Positions 5,856 through 7,598 of a DNA stretch of 7,598 nt are shown here, in pieces. Numbering within the stretch: the stretch's first letter is position 1; each line of letters starts with the position of its first letter. The stretch spans positions 1-7,598 of the forward strand of contig DKEN01000094.1 of assembly GCA_002452515.1 (NCBI GenBank), in the 5' to 3' direction. Under the pieces are notes generated by a model that worked only from the letters and a program-made list of their open reading frames with translations, had not been told where the DNA came from and did no database searches. The stretch is from Spartobacteria bacterium UBA6821 (GTDB taxonomy: Bacteria > Verrucomicrobiota > Verrucomicrobiia > Chthoniobacterales > UBA6821). Position numbers and translations under genes: made by a program.

Positions 5856-6797
5856 TCACGGACACGGATGATCGTCTGAAGCAACCGGCGATGTTTCAAA
5901 TTTCGGACGATGATGATCGACCGGATCGGGATGGCCGCCTAAATGGCCCCTCAGATGGGAAAGTGCCGCGCAGAGGCAGCCACCACTGATGATGATCACC
6001 CCGGCGATATAAACCCAGAGCAGTAGGAACATCATACTTCCCATGGTGCCGTAGATGGCACTGTAGTTGATGAGTTTCGGTACGATGTTGACGAAGCAGG
6101 CCTGTCCCACCTGCATCAAAATGGAGACAACGAGCGAGGGGAGCCAGATCTGAGAAAAGGTTGTCTTGTGACGCGGCGCCAGCATGTAGAGCGCAGTGAA
6201 GGAATAGAAGAGAACAGCAGTGCCACCGATGTAACGGCTCATATCGACGACAGCAAGCAGTCGTCCGAGATTGAGAGTGGGAAAAAAGAGCGCCATCCAA
6301 GTATCGAGTGCACGAAGGGCACGGACGATTCCCTGAAGCAGGGCTGGGACCACGGTGCCCACGATCAAGGTGCCGGACATGGCGACGATCATAACGAAAT
6401 TTTTTACCGGCATCTGCCACCAGGCGAGACGGCGGGTTCCCCAAGCATGGTTGATCGAAAGTACCAGGGATTGGAAAAAACGCAGGGAGGCCCAGACGAG
6501 GATTGCGATGGATGCGATGCTGACACTGCCGCGCGCTTTTTCTAATCCGCTGACCATGCTCCAGAGAAGATCCTGCTGGGCACCCCCGATCGGAACAAAA
6601 CGATGGAGGGTGATCAGTACACGATCCGGCGGAAGGATATAGGAACCAAGTGTCAGCAGGAGAGCCACAAGCGGCACGAGGGAGAAGAGGGCGTAGTAAG
6701 CGAAGGCCGCCGCACTCTGTTCGCCACCGATCCGGTTGTAGATCAGCACGGTTTCCCGAAGCAGGCACCAGACGGGAAGCAGAGCTTTTCTGAACAT
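5856..6797 (-). CDS. YihY/virulence factor BrkB family inner-membrane protein
   Basis: A 313-residue polytopic membrane protein from the ATG at 6797. The family is widespread and was once misnamed ribonuclease BN; its biochemical role is unsettled. Diagnostic blocks are GGEQSAAAFAYYALFSLVPL (24-43) and the C-terminal YGTMGSMMFLLLWVYIAGVIII (249-270). Hydrophobic spans lie near residues 29-53, 92-113, 131-155, 190-206, 217-237 and 251-273, fitting the six-helix family plan. The usual GAEL after the last helix is replaced by GGCLCAAL. The polar tail (282-313) is rich in His, Asp and Pro. The frame extends upstream to a TTG at 6923, but that part is Pro/Gln-rich and overlaps a purine-rich repeat, so the ATG is preferred. 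Neither start has a good ribosome binding site. The gene converges on the small ORF and diverges from tRNA-Thr-tuf. Confidence 0.85.
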   Translation of the reverse strand: MFRKALLPVWCLLRETVLIYNRIGGEQSAAAFAYYALFSLVPLVALLLTLGSYILPPDRVLITLHRFVPIGGAQQDLLWSMVSGLEKARGSVSIASIAILVWASLRFFQSLVLSINHAWGTRRLAWWQMPVKNFVMIVAMSGTLIVGTVVPALLQGIVRALRALDTWMALFFPTLNLGRLLAVVDMSRYIGGTAVLFYSFTALYMLAPRHKTTFSQIWLPSLVVSILMQVGQACFVNIVPKLINYSAIYGTMGSMMFLLLWVYIAGVIIISGGCLCAALSHLRGHLGGHPDPVDHHRPKFETSPVASDDHPCP

Positions 6798-7144
6798 TCT
6801 TAGGCATCCAGCAAATGCGCCCTTCTGGGACGGTTCATCCTGAGGTGGAGCGGGAGTCTGCAAGTTGGCGAAGGTGGAGAGGGGTGAAAGTGGAAGAATG
6901 CCCCAGAGCCGTGACCGGTGCAATCCTGCCGCTGACTTTTCGGGCAGTCTCTAAAATAGCTTTTGACAGAAGAACAGGGACGAATCATTCTTCACATCCG
7001 CTTTTTCTCGGAAAGCATCGTTGCGCAGCCGCCCATTCACTATGCGGCCCGTGCTGCGGTTATGTTTTTTATGGAATTGCGGAAAACGGTCCCGGTGCCC
7101 ACAGGCACTCTAAAGGCCGCTGTTCTTTAGATAATCTATTTGGT
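6798..7144. other. Gene-free divergent spacer between yihY-like gene and tRNA-Thr
   Basis: No convincing coding frame is seen on either strand. At about 6867-6898 the + strand is purine-rich (GGCGAAG, GTGGAGA, GTGAAAG), a loose relative of the heptamer repeats elsewhere. A TTGACA occurs at 6963-6968 without a good -10 at the right distance. A small hairpin, GTGCC (7095-7099) with GGCAC (7104-7108) and loop CACA, is not followed by a T-run. Promoters for the divergent units should lie here. Confidence 0.5.
7130..7135 (+). promoter_or_regulatory. Candidate -10 element for the tRNA-Thr-tuf transcript
   Basis: GATAAT matches five of six bases of TATAAT and sits about 56 bases upstream of the tRNA, a sensible place for a tRNA promoter. 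The corresponding -35 position (about 7107-7112, ACTCTA) is poor, so the assignment is weak. Confidence 0.3.
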
Positions 7145-7186
7145 CGATCCCCGGATCGCGCTCTTCGGATCGCTGCCTTCGGATCG
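7145..7186 (+). repeat. GGATCG repeats with 14-base period in the tRNA leader
   Basis: GGATCG occurs at 7153, 7167 and 7181, exactly 14 bases apart, and the segments between are similar (CGCTCTTC, CTGCCTTC). A complementary CGATCC lies at 7145-7150. Any of the three copies could in principle pair with it, although the nearest would leave only a 2-base loop. The block lies between the presumed transcription start and the mature tRNA 5' end, so it may affect leader folding or processing. Confidence 0.5.
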
Positions 7187-7190
7187 ATAC

Positions 7191-7266
<76 letters not shown>

Positions 7267-7324
7267 AAGAACAGAACGAAAAAATCACCAGAAAACAAAA
7301 CAACCACCAGCAGAACCCACCCAT
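7267..7324 (+). promoter_or_regulatory. A/C-rich unstructured leader of tuf without Shine-Dalgarno
   Basis: The 58 bases between the tRNA CCA end and the tuf ATG are rich in A and C and poor in G and T (for example CAAAACAACCACCAGCAG). I find no complement of the anti-Shine-Dalgarno and no stable self-pairing. For a gene normally among the most highly translated, this suggests initiation by an open A-rich leader. Confidence 0.5.
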
Positions 7325-7598
7325 ATGGCTAAGGACGCATTCCAACGCAATAAAGATCACGTGAACATCGGTACGATCGGACACGTGGATCACGGCAAGA
7401 CCACACTCACGGCAGCTATCACAACGGTGCTGGCCAAGACCGGAGGCGCCACCGCGCGCGCCTACGATCAGATCGACGCAGCCCCTGAAGAGAAGGCCCG
7501 TGGTATCACCATCTCCACCGCTCACGTCGAATACGAGAGCGCAACGCGCCACTACGCGCACGTTGACTGTCCGGGACACGCCGATTATGTGAAGAACA
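7325..7598 (+). CDS. tuf: Elongation factor Tu, N-terminal part (3' end outside window)
   Basis: The frame opens at ATG 7325 and runs off the window after 91 codons. EF-Tu carries aminoacyl-tRNA to the ribosomal A site with GTP hydrolysis. The N-terminal G domain shows the P-loop GHVDHGKT (residues 19-26), the switch I core RGITI (59-63) and the G3 motif DCPGH (81-85) followed by ADYVKN. The start [19 protein letters not shown] is standard for bacterial EF-Tu. A full-length protein would be about 395 residues, so about three quarters lies outside. The preceding tRNA-Thr supports the chromosomal tuf locus. In many bacteria tRNA-Trp, secE and nusG follow, which cannot be seen here. Confidence 0.98.
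   Translation, partial: MAKDAFQRNKDHVNIGTIGHVDHGKTTLTAAITTVLAKTGGATARAYDQIDAAPEEKARGITISTAHVEYESATRHYAHVDCPGHADYVKN

Noticed and set aside
5584..5871. A 95-codon open frame on the + strand, starting at a TTG right after the small ORF
   Set aside because: It begins without a ribosome binding site, runs through heptamer repeats and hairpins, has biased simple composition, and overlaps the 3' end of the yihY-like gene.
6963..6991. TTGACA at 6963 considered as the tRNA-Thr-tuf promoter
   Set aside because: At 16-18 bases downstream the sequence (TCATTC, CATTCT, ATTCTT) is a poor -10, and it lies more than 200 bases from the tRNA.

Overview
The window reads as chromosomal DNA of a Gram-negative bacterium, most likely from the Verrucomicrobia or a relative in the PVC group. 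Pointers are a PEP-CTERM surface protein, an HpnD-type squalene/phytoene synthase, a menaquinone-type UbiD decarboxylase, a tRNA-Thr(GGT)-tuf pair, few Shine-Dalgarno sequences, and purine-rich heptamer repeats between genes. The phylum is an inference from gene content and no marker gene is complete enough to prove it.

Layout. Positions 1-918 (+) hold the C-terminal part of a UbiD-family decarboxylase. It converges on a squalene/phytoene synthase at 1043-1999 (-), which carries an in-frame block of 7-base repeats. An AT-rich divergent spacer leads into a PEP-CTERM beta-propeller protein (2122-3063, +), pgsA (3116-3718), der (3725-5362) and a small membrane ORF (5395-5583), all on the + strand. 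That block converges on a YihY/BrkB-family membrane protein (5856-6797, -). After a gene-free stretch of about 390 bases come tRNA-Thr(GGT) (7191-7266) and the start of tuf (EF-Tu, 7325 to the window end).

Functionally, UbiD (quinone synthesis), squalene synthase, PgsA (phosphatidylglycerol head-group pathway) and YihY all concern membranes or membrane lipids. Der (ribosome assembly), tRNA-Thr and EF-Tu belong to translation. pgsA and der are tightly spaced and probably co-transcribed. The rest look like independent units.

The most unusual signal is not a gene. A degenerate 7-base repeat (roughly CTTTCAG/CTTTCAC, or CTGAAAG/GTGAAAG on the other strand) sits just after the stop codons in both convergent intergenic regions, facing inward. 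One 23-base copy is identical at 1001-1023 and 5807-5829. A related nine-unit array of exactly 63 bases lies inside the squalene synthase reading frame. The second convergent spacer also holds two hairpins with identical GGGA loops. No defence system, CRISPR array, transposase or phage gene is visible.
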